A DNA stretch of 57,472 nt from CAIOZA01 sp964464375. GTDB taxonomy: Bacteria > Bacteroidota > Ignavibacteria > Kapaibacteriales > UBA2268. The stretch lies in contig CAYXFU010000022.1 in NCBI GenBank assembly GCA_964464375.1, forward strand, positions 1-57,472, given 5' to 3'. Position numbers and translations under genes: made by a program. The notes below the pieces were generated by a model, which saw only the letters and a program-made list of their open reading frames with translations, ran no database searches and had not been told where the DNA came from. Shown here piece after piece: positions 42,833 to 52,465 of the stretch; position 1 is the stretch's first letter; every line of letters starts with the position of its first letter.

Positions 42833-45800
42833 ATGAAAAGTAATTACAAAGTAATGATTAAATTAATAATCATCGTTCTACTGTTCGTATCGAATCTACA
42901 GTCACAGAGTTTTAGAATTGCATTATCGAGTAATTCACTAACTCCTCCGGGGATATATGGAACAAATTCGTTAAATTCCGCTAACTTTACCTTTGCTTAT
43001 AACAGTTATTATCTGAAGAGTCTCTATTATGCTTCCTATCCGGTTTATTCCCGGAATTCAGATGTGTTTGCAAGATTCGAGACCAATCAGCAGGGGACAA
43101 AACTAATAATAAGAAAAGCATCTGACGGAAGTTTCGAGAAGGAATATGATATCTTAGGATTTAATCCGCAATGGATAGGGAGTTCCGGAAAATTATATTA
43201 TGAAAAGCCACCAGCCGGAGGTGTAACAGAGTGCAGATCCATTGATGTTTCTACCGGTGCAGATACAAAAATAGCCGAATTAAGAGACCAATACTATCCT
43301 GCATCTGATCCTGGTCTCGGAGCAGGAGCTCTCAGTAATGACGGAAAGAAAATCGCATATTTAAAAGGATTATCGATTTATATTTATGATATCGACGCCG
43401 GATCAGAAAGACCACTTGTTAAGCCTGATGAGAATAACATAGTAGATGATAGCCTTGAGTTAAAAGTAAATCTTGCAGCAGGACCGCAATATCCCATGAC
43501 AATCCGACATCTGAGCTGGTCAGCGGGTGGTGAATATATAGCTTGTTACGGAACAGTGAGCTTCCAGAGAAAGTACCCAACTGATACAACAAGATTCTAC
43601 ACGATGGGTAGCCAAGGTATTTTAGTTGTCAATACTTCATCTGGTGAAGTTAGAACGATATATTCGCCTGCAAATTATGTAGTAGAGCATCCCGAAAGAT
43701 TTTTCTTCTCACCATCCGGGCAAATACTTGCGTTTAATGTAATAGTGAATAACAGATGGCATATTTTTATGGCTAATCCAAAGAAAAGTTATTCAGGCAG
43801 AGACAGAGGCAAAGGAATGATTATAGCAGGTGACCCATCAAAGCAATTCTGGGCATTGAATCCATGGTCTTCCTCGGGCGGAAAGCTATTGTACCAGAAT
43901 GAAGATGATGGAACAATAGGTTACACGCGAGAATGTTCGGATGGTCAGATAATCATGAAGAAGGAAACGAAAAAGATATATATTCAGGATGTGCAATGGG
44001 CAGATGTCATTGCTTCAAAGAGTAAATACACATTAAATTTAGCTGATATTAATAATAAACCAATTGCACAAAAAACATTTGTTCTGTATATAAATGGGTG
44101 TAAAATTGATACATTCAGCACAGATGTTAACGGGAAGTATAGTCTTTCGGCACAGGCAGAAGATACGATCAAAGTAGAACATTATCCATCATACAGGACA
44201 GCAGTCAAAGCCGGACATGAGAAATGCAACGGTGATACGATGTCTTATGTTATTCTTGATAATGGCAAATTCGATGGAACCGGCAATATATCGTATTTTG
44301 AACTAGGACCGGATATGAATCCCAAAATTATCATGGATCATACGACAATTAAATTCAGTCTGATTGTTTCTATCGAATGGGACGCAAAGCGTGAGTACAT
44401 GGATAGTCTTGCAAGCTGGTGCAGGGAACTCTGCAATTATTATTATGATGTGACGGATGGGCAGTTATTTTTTCATCAGATCGATATATATGACAATGCT
44501 CAGAAATGGGACGATTGCGATATATGTATATATTCTAACAACAACTTTACACCAGCTTCAACTGCCAATGGAATTTTGAGCAATAACAAAGATCACAAAG
44601 TGAATTATCCAAGAATATGGTATGGAAATGAGAATGCGAACAGGAACAATACACCCCAGAATAACTGGCTCACACTGAAGAATGATTATCAATGGCGAAC
44701 AATAGCGCATGAATTCGGGCATTATGGTCTTGGTTTCTACGATGAGTATAAATATTTCAATTTAGACGGAACCGTCAATGATGGGAGAGGAATACCAGTT
44801 ACATATAATTTTGGATATATGGATAGTCAATATCCGGACGGTGGTGATTGGGCAACAGAAATGTCCAACGCTAAGAGATATCCCAATGATGGTTATAAAA
44901 TCACAAAGCAATGGTTCAAAAACCGAGCTGATTGCTGGAGTGATTTTGAATCTGATTTTGAGAAAACATATAATGAAGTTTACTGTCCTATAATTAAACC
45001 ATCAGAAAGAGTATTAAGCGGAGGATTAGATTTCTTACAGGGACCTATAATGGATGTGGGAATAAATTTAAAAACAAATATTTATGATAATAAGAACGGA
45101 GCTGGAGATTATAATTTTATTGTCAAGGATGCCTCCGGCAACAGATTGAATAATTCCACTATTCATTTATACAAAACTAAGACAACGCTGAATCAGGGTA
45201 TGAATGCCTCTGATGGCTCATTCAAGGTCATTGGTGCAAACGTTGATGATAAGTTAAAGATGATAGACGTTGATAGAAGATCAGGGACAACCTTTACAAA
45301 AATTGATACCATAAGAAGTGTTTCACTTGTTAAGCAGAATCATGATATACCATTAGATGAATCTCCCATAGATATTATCATGACAAAAGTTAATGGCATT
45401 TTCAACCAGGTTAATACATGGGAATTCGATGAGAATACGAATCTAAAATTCAAATCCTATGTAAATAAGAAATTTTCAGAAGAACCCTCACTTGAATTTC
45501 CAAAAGGGCAGGATCTTCCTGATACAAGAGAACTGACTTATGACAGCAAGAAAATAAGATACGATTGTAGCCTAGATACAACAATCAATAATCAGAATTT
45601 GATGTCAATAATTGCTTTGGACGAAGCCCGGGACACATTTTTTATCCCAATGAGTTACTTAATTACAGACTATTCACCGATGCTTATTGGACCAAATGGT
45701 GACGTCAATCTGTTACTTGATCAGGATAGTAATCAAATTTCTAAAATTGCTATTTTATCCTGCGGATTCCATACAAGTCGAAATGGACTCGATACGGGAG

Positions 45801-46345
45801 CAGAGCAATCGGGTAATGTTCATTCGATAACATGTTTTCCAAATCTTACCAGTTCAGAAAAACCAATTATTCTTCAGATCGGATATTACCCTGATGATCT
45901 TGATAAAAAGCCTCAGGAATGGCTTCGAATTTACAAGTGGGATACTACAGGCTTGCAATGGTCAGTTATTGGAGGTATTGTAGATACTGCTAATCATTAT
46001 GTCCGATCTCAAATCGCTTCAACGGGAACTTATGCTTTATTTACAGTCAATAATCCTGTAAATGTTGACGAAGGAATGTTGTATGATAATAATATAAAGA
46101 TTGCACCGATTCCATGTGACGACAAAGTTACATTATCTTATTCCAATATTAAAGATGAAGTTGTAACAATTGCTTTATTTGATTCATTTGGAAGACCAAC
46201 AGGATTTTTAACTGAGAATATATTTTGGGCTCCGGGTTTTCATAAACTTGATATAAATACATCTGATCTGGCATCAGGAGTCTATTTCCTGAAGTTGCGA
46301 ACAGTGGCAGGCACACGATTGGTTAAATTTGTAGTTATGAGATAG
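42833..46345 (+). CDS. T9SS-secreted zinc metalloprotease-like protein with CLCA-type motif
   Basis: The protein has 1170 residues. After a signal peptide (IKLIIIVLLFVSNLQSQS), residues of about 60-400 read like a TolB/WD40-type propeller (NDGKKIAYLKGLSIYIYD, WSAGGEYIACYG, SPSGQILAFN). A carboxypeptidase-regulatory-like domain follows (about 405-470). Next is a putative zinc peptidase with HEFGH at 626-630 and Asp637 in GFYDEY (637-639). The HExxH...(F/Y)DEY arrangement resembles CLCA metalloproteases rather than thermolysin-like enzymes. Another domain with a CarboxypepD-like turn (about 760-830) precedes the T9SS tail (IKIAPIPCDDKVTLSYS to GTRLVKFVVMR). GGGGG lies 7 nt before the ATG. Substrate unknown. 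Confidence 0.82.
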   Translation: MKSNYKVMIKLIIIVLLFVSNLQSQSFRIALSSNSLTPPGIYGTNSLNSANFTFAYNSYYLKSLYYASYPVYSRNSDVFARFETNQQGTKLIIRKASDGSFEKEYDILGFNPQWIGSSGKLYYEKPPAGGVTECRSIDVSTGADTKIAELRDQYYPASDPGLGAGALSNDGKKIAYLKGLSIYIYDIDAGSERPLVKPDENNIVDDSLELKVNLAAGPQYPMTIRHLSWSAGGEYIACYGTVSFQRKYPTDTTRFYTMGSQGILVVNTSSGEVRTIYSPANYVVEHPERFFFSPSGQILAFNVIVNNRWHIFMANPKKSYSGRDRGKGMIIAGDPSKQFWALNPWSSSGGKLLYQNEDDGTIGYTRECSDGQIIMKKETKKIYIQDVQWADVIASKSKYTLNLADINNKPIAQKTFVLYINGCKIDTFSTDVNGKYSLSAQAEDTIKVEHYPSYRTAVKAGHEKCNGDTMSYVILDNGKFDGTGNISYFELGPDMNPKIIMDHTTIKFSLIVSIEWDAKREYMDSLASWCRELCNYYYDVTDGQLFFHQIDIYDNAQKWDDCDICIYSNNNFTPASTANGILSNNKDHKVNYPRIWYGNENANRNNTPQNNWLTLKNDYQWRTIAHEFGHYGLGFYDEYKYFNLDGTVNDGRGIPVTYNFGYMDSQYPDGGDWATEMSNAKRYPNDGYKITKQWFKNRADCWSDFESDFEKTYNEVYCPIIKPSERVLSGGLDFLQGPIMDVGINLKTNIYDNKNGAGDYNFIVKDASGNRLNNSTIHLYKTKTTLNQGMNASDGSFKVIGANVDDKLKMIDVDRRSGTTFTKIDTIRSVSLVKQNHDIPLDESPIDIIMTKVNGIFNQVNTWEFDENTNLKFKSYVNKKFSEEPSLEFPKGQDLPDTRELTYDSKKIRYDCSLDTTINNQNLMSIIALDEARDTFFIPMSYLITDYSPMLIGPNGDVNLLLDQDSNQISKIAILSCGFHTSRNGLDTGAEQSGNVHSITCFPNLTSSEKPIILQIGYYPDDLDKKPQEWLRIYKWDTTGLQWSVIGGIVDTANHYVRSQIASTGTYALFTVNNPVNVDEGMLYDNNIKIAPIPCDDKVTLSYSNIKDEVVTIALFDSFGRPTGFLTENIFWAPGFHKLDINTSDLASGVYFLKLRTVAGTRLVKFVVMR

Positions 46346-46382
46346 CTTACATTTTTTAATACAGCTTTACAGTAAAAACAGA

Positions 46383-46416
46383 CTTACCCGACCGGATAAA
46401 AATCCTGTCGGGTAAG
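46383..46416. terminator. Bidirectional-looking terminator hairpin
   Basis: CTTACCCGAC and GTCGGGTAAG form a perfect 10-bp stem between convergent genes. The minus side is followed by TCTGTTTTTAC, so it best serves the gene at 46427-46879. The plus side has no T-tract. Confidence 0.7.
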
Positions 46417-46426
46417 ATTGGAACAT

Positions 46427-46879
46427 TTAACGAGCGAATTCAGCATCATCAGAATAAACTGCATAAACATTTGATAATCCACTACTATTTGGCGGTGTCA
46501 AATCGATCTTATATTTGCAATCTGGTCCCTGAAGATTTTCACCCAAATCTATTATAACACTTTTATAATATCCTTGAGTAGATGAAGGAGCAGCTTTAAT
46601 TTTATAAGGTAAAACGATAGTTGCACCTGCACTGTTTGTTCCGGTTATCGTCACAATTACATCCACTTCTGAAGTATTTTTATTAACCAAAGTTAATACA
46701 AAAGGTCTATTCGGAGGAATCATGATTGGTGTTGATGTCGGCACATTTTGAACACGATCAAGTTCGCATCCCGGTGCTGCCTTTGGTGAGACTAGTTCTA
46801 AATATACAACACCTACTCCAAGTACAAGCGACATTACCGACAATAAGATGATAGTTACTTTTGAATAATTTTTTTTCAC
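46427..46879 (-). CDS. Membrane-anchored exported protein, paralogue of the next gene
   Basis: The protein has 150 residues. A GTG start with AGGAGA 6 nt upstream is followed by a hydrophobic segment (TIILLSVMSLVLGVGVVYLEL) that may be an uncleaved anchor. The rest is a single beta-rich domain: DRVQNVPTSTPIMIPPNRPFVLTLVNKNTSEVDVIVTITG. This matches the next gene's DRVHNVPPGTVIIISGKRPLLLTFWTELDFDVNITVQVK. Two cysteines (Cys38 region and PDCKYKI) could form a disulfide. I do not recognise the family. Confidence 0.7.
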   Translation of the reverse strand: MKKNYSKVTIILLSVMSLVLGVGVVYLELVSPKAAPGCELDRVQNVPTSTPIMIPPNRPFVLTLVNKNTSEVDVIVTITGTNSAGATIVLPYKIKAAPSSTQGYYKSVIIDLGENLQGPDCKYKIDLTPPNSSGLSNVYAVYSDDAEFAR

Positions 46880-46926
46880 TTAGATCTCCTTTAAAATTAA
46901 TGTTGAATAAAATATTCGTTTTCTAA

Positions 46927-47397
46927 TTATCTCGTTGTCACAGGATCCATTTTCTGCAACACCTTTACAGTGCTTGGACTGCCCGGAGGATTAGTAATAA
47001 CAACGTCATAGGAAGAACCCCAAGTATAATCAATAGTCATAGGATAATAATTTTTACTGCCTGTAGCATCTTTTGATTTTATTAATTGATTCATTATACC
47101 ACTACTGTGAGGTGGATCAGGAAGTACAGACTTAACTTGAACGGTAATATTAACATCAAAATCCAGTTCAGTCCAAAATGTAAGCAAAAGAGGTCTCTTT
47201 CCACTAATAATAATTACGGTACCCGGAGGAACATTGTGAACCCTGTCAGCAGTAGTGTCAGGCGATTTCATTGTAGTTGGTTTAATAGGCTCCATATTAA
47301 TTTTAATCTTTGGTGTTTTGTCGCAGGAACTAAGGATAAATGCTAAAGCTAAAACAAAAACAGAAGCAATTACAATTTTTGAATTGTATTTTCCCAT
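46927..47397 (-). CDS. Lipoprotein, paralogue of the downstream gene
   Basis: The protein has 156 residues, with a lipoprotein signal (IVIASVFVLALAFILSSC). A proline/threonine linker (KIKINMEPIKPTTMKSPDT) leads to the DRVHNVPPGTVIIISGKRPLLLTF domain shared with 46427-46879. The pair lies 47 nt apart and looks like a tandem duplication in which one copy kept a lipid anchor and the other a membrane anchor. I chose the ATG at 47395-47397 because AGGAGA lies 6-7 nt upstream; the ATG at 47415 would bury that site. Function unknown. Confidence 0.7.
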   Translation of the reverse strand: MGKYNSKIVIASVFVLALAFILSSCDKTPKIKINMEPIKPTTMKSPDTTADRVHNVPPGTVIIISGKRPLLLTFWTELDFDVNITVQVKSVLPDPPHSSGIMNQLIKSKDATGSKNYYPMTIDYTWGSSYDVVITNPPGSPSTVKVLQKMDPVTTR

Positions 47398-47715
47398 AAT
47401 GATTCTCCTAAACATTAATAAAAAATTTATAATCTGCTGTTATAAAAGCTATTGATATTGGTATATTTCAATGAATAATTAAGTTATTTTCAGGTTGAAT
47501 CAGATTGACTCTGTCTTTTTGTCCTATGACCGGACCAGAAAAAGAAGTATCTCTAGATTAAATGGTGATTTTTTTATAGAGACAGCATTCTTACCAGCCA
47601 TAAGTGCACCTCTTCAAAATTATGAAAGAAAAATTATATGAATGTATTAGATTTATCTTTTATTTTATGTAAATTTAATTAAATTTGCATTAGTTACCAA
47701 ATACTTTTTGAATAA
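47398..47715. other. Divergent spacer
   Basis: No gene is seen between the lipoprotein pair (minus) and the SpoIIE gene (plus). A loose inverted repeat CTTTTTGTCC..GGACCAGAAAAAG lies at about 47513-47545. No good promoter consensus was found. The region is otherwise AT-rich. Confidence 0.4.
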
Positions 47716-50133
47716 ATGAAAAAAATCACGATAATATTTAGCCTTATATTTTTATTGTACTTACCGGAAGTTTCGCTTGCGGATGATTACAATAAGCTTG
47801 AAGCAGAATTACCATCTGCCGAAGGTTTAAAAAAGATTAAAATTCTCGATAGCCTTTCAAATTATTTTATTGATAACAACCCTCGGAGATCCCTTGACTT
47901 TTCTTTTCAATTGCTTAAATATGCAGAGAATTTACATAATGATACTTTTGCGACAAAAGCCTTATATTCACTTGCAGTAGCCTATAAGAGTATTTCAAAT
48001 TATGACTCATCATTGCATTTCGTAAAAAAAACACTTATCAAAATTAGTAATCAAAAAAATCCAAACCTTGTAGGATTTTGTAGGATACTTCTTGGAGATA
48101 TTAGTATTTTCCACGGAGATATTCAAGAAGCTTTGAGTAATTACAAAGAGGCACTAAAATGTTTTCAAGAGACAAAGGATATTAAAAATCAAGTTATATG
48201 TCATTTAAATATTAGCTCTTTATATTCTACCTTAAAACCTCAGGAAATTGAAAATGAGCATTTCAGCCAGGCAGAAAAGCTTTTGAAATCATCTTTAGCT
48301 AATACTGAAGAAATAAATTATTTGCAATTTTTATCCAATCTTTATTTGAATTTGAAAAGGTATGATAAATCTAATGAATACTTGGCAAAGATTGCAAAAT
48401 CCCCTGAATTTAAAAGCAACAAATCATTTCTAATAGATTACTATTTCACTCTTGGTAAACTCAAATTTTTTGAAGGGAAATTAGCCGAAGCAAATAGTCA
48501 CTTGAATCAATCACTTGATCTCGCTGTTTCTTTAAACAATCGCAGGATACAAGGAGATTTACACAGCTTCATAGGAAATATCTTCCAACAGATTGGCGAC
48601 AAACAAAAAGCTAAGGAAAACTATTACAAATCTATTGAAATATTTGCGAGCATAAGACTAAGTAATTATGTGGCTGAAGCTAAGGTTAGCCTTGCATCAG
48701 TCCTCGTCCAAGAGGGTTTGTATGATTCCGCTTTCGTGTTAATAAAGGATCTTGAACAAACTGTCCGGAAATCCGAACGAAAAGTAAATTTTATCACGTA
48801 TCTCTCTCTGATGGGTGATATCTACATGTACAAAAAAATCACCGATACAGCAAAGAACTATTTTAATAAAGCTCTTGCTGTTTCAATCGAAACTAATGAT
48901 GTTACACAAGTAGCCAACAGTTACTTCAGCCTTGCTCAGGTATCCGAGAAACAGAACAATCCTCGAGAAGCACTGAAATTTCTGCTTAAAGCCTTGCCTT
49001 ATGCTGAATCATCACATGATATTGCGATGTGCAGAGATTTATATGAATTTTTAGCAAGAGTATATAAAACTCTAGGAATGTATAAGGAAGCATTTACCAT
49101 CCTTTCCAAATTTCACGAGATCGACAATTCACTTCAGTTAGCCAAACAGGGCAACAAGATTGACAGCCTTGAACAAGCAAAAAAGGCCGATAGCACAAAA
49201 ATAGAAAATGAGGCAATTGAGAATAGATTGATCAATAATCTTGAATATAAGAATAAAATAATATTCCTTATGACCATTCTGGCTCTCGCAACCATAATCT
49301 TTTTCTTTATACTTTACCTAATTAAAAAACGAAGCAATAAAGCACTTAACAGCAAGAACCAGGAACTTGAACTTACAAATAAAGAAAAAGACCAGTATCT
49401 GAATATTATCACTACTGATCTCAAGCGCGCTGCTGAATATGTTCTTTCGTTGATACCTAAGCCTATTACTGACAGACTTCTGACTGAATGGATCTACATT
49501 CCTTCCGAACAGCTGGGTGGTGATTCCTTCGGCTATCACTGGATTGACGACAACAACTTTGCTATTTATCTGATCGATGTCTCCGGTCATGGTATCAAAG
49601 CATCATTGCATACTGTTTCCGTTATCAATGCACTGCGTTCTCATGGATTGCCGAATACTGACATGACTAAGCCGGTTGACGTTGTGAAATGCCTGAATGA
49701 CAGATTCCAAATGTCGGCACATGGAGATATGTACTTCACCCTCTGGTATGGGGTATTCAACAACGAGAAAAGGGAATTGACTTATTCCGGATGTGGACAT
49801 CCGCCTGTTATGCTAATGGATGGGAAAAGCGGTCATGAAATCATTCTTCTGGAATCACAGAATTTGTTTGTTGGTGGTGTCAAGCATCCAGTAATCAAAT
49901 CCGACACTATATCTGTAGAATTACCGACTACATTGTTTGTTTATTCCGATGGTTCTTATGAAATTAAGCTGACAAATGGAACCTACTGGTCGGACATGGA
50001 CTTCAGAGAGTTACTTTTTGAATATGAAAGGAAAAACAAGAGCCTTAAGGAATTGTATTCTCAAATCAAATCAATGAATAATCAAAAAGTCCTGGAAGAT
50101 GATTTTTCTATACTAAAATTAAAAATCAGCTAG
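47716..50133 (+). CDS. TPR sensor with SpoIIE-type PP2C phosphatase domain
   Basis: The protein has 805 residues, with a signal peptide (IIFSLIFLLYLPEVSLAD). A periplasmic region of TPR repeats follows (about 40-480; NYKEALKCFQETKD, HLNQSLDLAVSLNNRR, AKENYYKSIEIFASI, AREALKFLLKAL-like units), then one transmembrane helix (about 514-536) and a short coiled coil. The cytoplasmic SpoIIE phosphatase (about 575-805) has metal-site motifs LGGDSFGY, DVSGHG (Asp621), YSDGSYE and EDDFSILKL. By family knowledge these proteins dephosphorylate anti-anti-sigma factors in a partner-switching cascade. No anti-sigma gene is adjacent. The ATG lacks a strong ribosome site. Confidence 0.9.
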   Translation: MKKITIIFSLIFLLYLPEVSLADDYNKLEAELPSAEGLKKIKILDSLSNYFIDNNPRRSLDFSFQLLKYAENLHNDTFATKALYSLAVAYKSISNYDSSLHFVKKTLIKISNQKNPNLVGFCRILLGDISIFHGDIQEALSNYKEALKCFQETKDIKNQVICHLNISSLYSTLKPQEIENEHFSQAEKLLKSSLANTEEINYLQFLSNLYLNLKRYDKSNEYLAKIAKSPEFKSNKSFLIDYYFTLGKLKFFEGKLAEANSHLNQSLDLAVSLNNRRIQGDLHSFIGNIFQQIGDKQKAKENYYKSIEIFASIRLSNYVAEAKVSLASVLVQEGLYDSAFVLIKDLEQTVRKSERKVNFITYLSLMGDIYMYKKITDTAKNYFNKALAVSIETNDVTQVANSYFSLAQVSEKQNNPREALKFLLKALPYAESSHDIAMCRDLYEFLARVYKTLGMYKEAFTILSKFHEIDNSLQLAKQGNKIDSLEQAKKADSTKIENEAIENRLINNLEYKNKIIFLMTILALATIIFFFILYLIKKRSNKALNSKNQELELTNKEKDQYLNIITTDLKRAAEYVLSLIPKPITDRLLTEWIYIPSEQLGGDSFGYHWIDDNNFAIYLIDVSGHGIKASLHTVSVINALRSHGLPNTDMTKPVDVVKCLNDRFQMSAHGDMYFTLWYGVFNNEKRELTYSGCGHPPVMLMDGKSGHEIILLESQNLFVGGVKHPVIKSDTISVELPTTLFVYSDGSYEIKLTNGTYWSDMDFRELLFEYERKNKSLKELYSQIKSMNNQKVLEDDFSILKLKIS

Positions 50134-50189
50134 GCAAATTAATTACGAATTTTTAATAATGAATCAAGAAAAAACAGAAATACAAGCTC

Positions 50190-50705
50190 ATGTTAAGATT
50201 GGTATTTATACTCACTTTGGTTCTGATTTCCACCGCTGTGTTACTATCCCAGACAAAGAATGATTCTATAATTGTTAAAGAAAGCAGATGGGGTCGTAGT
50301 TATTACATAAATGGAAATTACATCTCTAAATCGATGCTTACTAAGCTTTTGCAAGAGAATTCTTTCTCCAGAGATTTGATTAGAAGTTCATCCCGAAAAG
50401 GCACCTGGGGTTCGGTTACATTAGTATTAGGACTAGTTTTGACAGGCACTTCGGTTTATGAGTATTGGGTATCTAATAATAACTACGGACATGCTCCAAT
50501 ATCATCCGGTTTTTATCCTATTGCCGCTGTAGCTGTTCTTGGAGATATTCTTGGAACTGTATTAATTGCCAATAGTGAAAGAAATTTCAGAGAAGCAATC
50601 AAGGTATATAATACTAATCTGCAAGGCGGAACAACTTCAATAGAAAATAGATTCCATCTATATCTTGGATTGAATGGAATTACACTGAGTTATACTTTAT
50701 TTTAG
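50190..50705 (+). CDS. Exported protein of unknown function
   Basis: The protein has 171 residues. A signal peptide (LVFILTLVLISTAVLLSQ) is followed by SRWGRSYYINGNYISKSMLTKLLQEN. This 'xxYxxNGxxIxxxxLxxLL' start is seen in many small Bacteroidota envelope proteins. Two more hydrophobic stretches follow (GSVTLVLGLVLTGTSVYEYW and FYPIAAVAVLGDILGTVLIA). The end NRFHLYLGLNGITLSYTLF looks like a terminal outer-membrane strand. It lies 56 nt after the SpoIIE gene and may be cotranscribed. Function unknown. Confidence 0.7.
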   Translation: MLRLVFILTLVLISTAVLLSQTKNDSIIVKESRWGRSYYINGNYISKSMLTKLLQENSFSRDLIRSSSRKGTWGSVTLVLGLVLTGTSVYEYWVSNNNYGHAPISSGFYPIAAVAVLGDILGTVLIANSERNFREAIKVYNTNLQGGTTSIENRFHLYLGLNGITLSYTLF

Positions 50706-50763
50706 GAGCGTATTTCAGTTTAGTCAAGCAATATGCTGGATAAACACTAAATAATAAATTTTG

Positions 50764-51462
50764 CTATTGTATCATGAAAAATGGTATAATACTCATCTTT
50801 GCTCTTTGCCCATTCTTAAGCACAAGCTCGAAGTAAACCAAGCCGAATTTATGATTAGCGCGGAAGATAATCTTGCTAGCTGTTTTATCAGTCTCAGGCA
50901 AATTCTGCTCTACTTTTGAGGTCTTAATATACATCATTCCGAAAGACCAATCATCCTTCCCGGTTTTCTCTGTTATTTTTCGCTCAAGTTTGGTTCCATT
51001 GTCTGTTGTGAACGGGTAGATGGTTCCTTCAGCGTCCGAGTATTTCATGATTGTCCATAGCCGGCCTTTTGCATAAACCGACTGAATTCCTTCCGATGTA
51101 ATTTTGAATTTAAACTCCTTGTACACGTCGCCTGATGAATCCTTATAGTCATCAGGTATCAATTTTGCGAGAAAAGCAGAATCTGATGAGCCTTTTAGTT
51201 TTACCTGAATGGCATAGGTAACGATTCCACCCTCATTCTTTGTAACAGTCAAACTGCCGGACGGAAGACTGTAGTTATCAATAGAAAGATATGTACTGGA
51301 AACTTTCCCTACTTCAGTCAGAGTCAGTTTGGTTTCACCACTCAGATCGTTTGGCCCAACAGCATTTTCCTTGCAGGATCCATTGAACAGGACACATAAG
51401 GCTAAAAATAAAAGAGCAAGAGGGAATTTGAATCTGTTTTCTGTTTTTGTAACTATCTTCAT
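50764..51462 (-). CDS. Lipoprotein of unknown function
   Basis: The protein has 232 residues. The signal ends LFLALCVLFNGSC (lipid cysteine about 30), and the sequence is all-beta afterwards (KLTLTEVGKVSSTYLSIDNY, YAIQVKLKGSSDSAFLAKLI, FKFKITSEGIQSVYAKGRLW, KIIFRANHKFGLVYFELVLK). No family is recognised. AAGGAAAAGTC precedes the ATG, a good ribosome site. The gene stands alone between convergent and divergent neighbours. Confidence 0.7.
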   Translation of the reverse strand: MKIVTKTENRFKFPLALLFLALCVLFNGSCKENAVGPNDLSGETKLTLTEVGKVSSTYLSIDNYSLPSGSLTVTKNEGGIVTYAIQVKLKGSSDSAFLAKLIPDDYKDSSGDVYKEFKFKITSEGIQSVYAKGRLWTIMKYSDAEGTIYPFTTDNGTKLERKITEKTGKDDWSFGMMYIKTSKVEQNLPETDKTASKIIFRANHKFGLVYFELVLKNGQRAKMSIIPFFMIQ

Positions 51463-51806
51463 GACTTTTCCTTGTGTTGTTTGTCAATGGTTTGCTAATA
51501 TAGGAAAAAATTTATATCTTTTTAAAAAAAGTTTGCTTCTAAGTTTTTTCCGTAGAATTAGCATTAATTCAAATACAATTTAACAAACCGATCCTGTGAA
51601 ATAAGAATGATTGAACTGAAGATAAATACGAAAATGATGGCTATTTCATTCTAAGAAGCACATATTTTAAATGTCAGTTTTCAAAAGGAAAGGTTAATCA
51701 GCTAAAATTAATACATAATCATCTTTAATTTATTTGAAAAGTAAATATTAATACAGGAAGATTTTGTAAGTTTGTGAAATAAAGTAATTTGTAGAAGAAA
51801 TTTAAT
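51463..51806. other. Divergent AT-rich spacer
   Basis: No gene, repeat module or convincing promoter was seen. TATATTAG about 50 nt before the lipoprotein start is a poor -7 candidate. Confidence 0.4.
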
Positions 51807-52313
51807 ATGCCAAACAAATTGAAATTGAAAAAAGGATTTTTTAAAAGTACGACTGAAATCTTTTCGGGAGAAAGATTAGTTGGTAGTTATAAAGCCAGTG
51901 ATTGGAAAAACACAATTAAGTGTGAACTGAACCATAAGGAATATATCTTCAAAAATAAGGGGTTTCTCAAGCCTGTTACAAATATAATTGATGTAATAAA
52001 TGACAAGCAAATCGGTGAAATAACTTACAGCACATGGAAATCCAAAGCTAATATAAGTTTGATGGATAAGACTTATACATGGAAATATAACTCCTTTTTG
52101 AGTACCAAATGGTCAATTTCAAATTCTGACGGAACTGAGATTTATTTCAATGGATCATCATCTAATGGTGAAATCGAAGTTAATACCGAGAATAATATCG
52201 AACCACTAGTCCTATCGGGGATATATATCAGCAATTATAACATGCAGATTATTTTTATCTCTCTTATCACAATATTTGTATCGGTTATGAGTGCAACCAT
52301 ATCAAGACATTAG
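51807..52313 (+). CDS. Beta-rich protein with a C-terminal membrane anchor
   Basis: The protein has 168 residues without a signal peptide. Three repeats of one pattern are visible: strand, glycine turn, 'W.N/WKSK..I', as in FFKSTTEIFSGERLVGSYKASDWKNTIKCEL, FLKPVTNIIDVINDKQIGEITYSTWKSKANISL, and FLSTKWSISNSDGTEIYF. This recalls the beta-barrel of the tubby/LURP-one/scramblase-like fold (LURP-like 'I.D..G..VG.I' pattern), but I cannot confirm that. A C-terminal hydrophobic helix (MQIIFISLITIFVSVMSATI) would anchor it in the membrane tail-first. Confidence 0.65.
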   Translation: MPNKLKLKKGFFKSTTEIFSGERLVGSYKASDWKNTIKCELNHKEYIFKNKGFLKPVTNIIDVINDKQIGEITYSTWKSKANISLMDKTYTWKYNSFLSTKWSISNSDGTEIYFNGSSSNGEIEVNTENNIEPLVLSGIYISNYNMQIIFISLITIFVSVMSATISRH

Positions 52314-52324
52314 AATGTGATATA

Positions 52325-52357
52325 AAACACCCCCAACACACTTTGAAATAGGTGTTT
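52325..52357. terminator. Possible shared terminator hairpin
   Basis: AAACACC and GGTGTTT form a 7-bp stem with a loop of about 19 nt between convergent genes. T-rich sequence follows on both sides but the loop is long. Confidence 0.35.
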
Positions 52358-52465
52358 GATATTTTGTAATTTATCACAATTACTGTGCATAAGAACTATT
52401 TCCGTTCTTGGGAAATACCGTACTACTTCGTTATTGTTGTAAATACTGGAATTTATTCATTTCCC

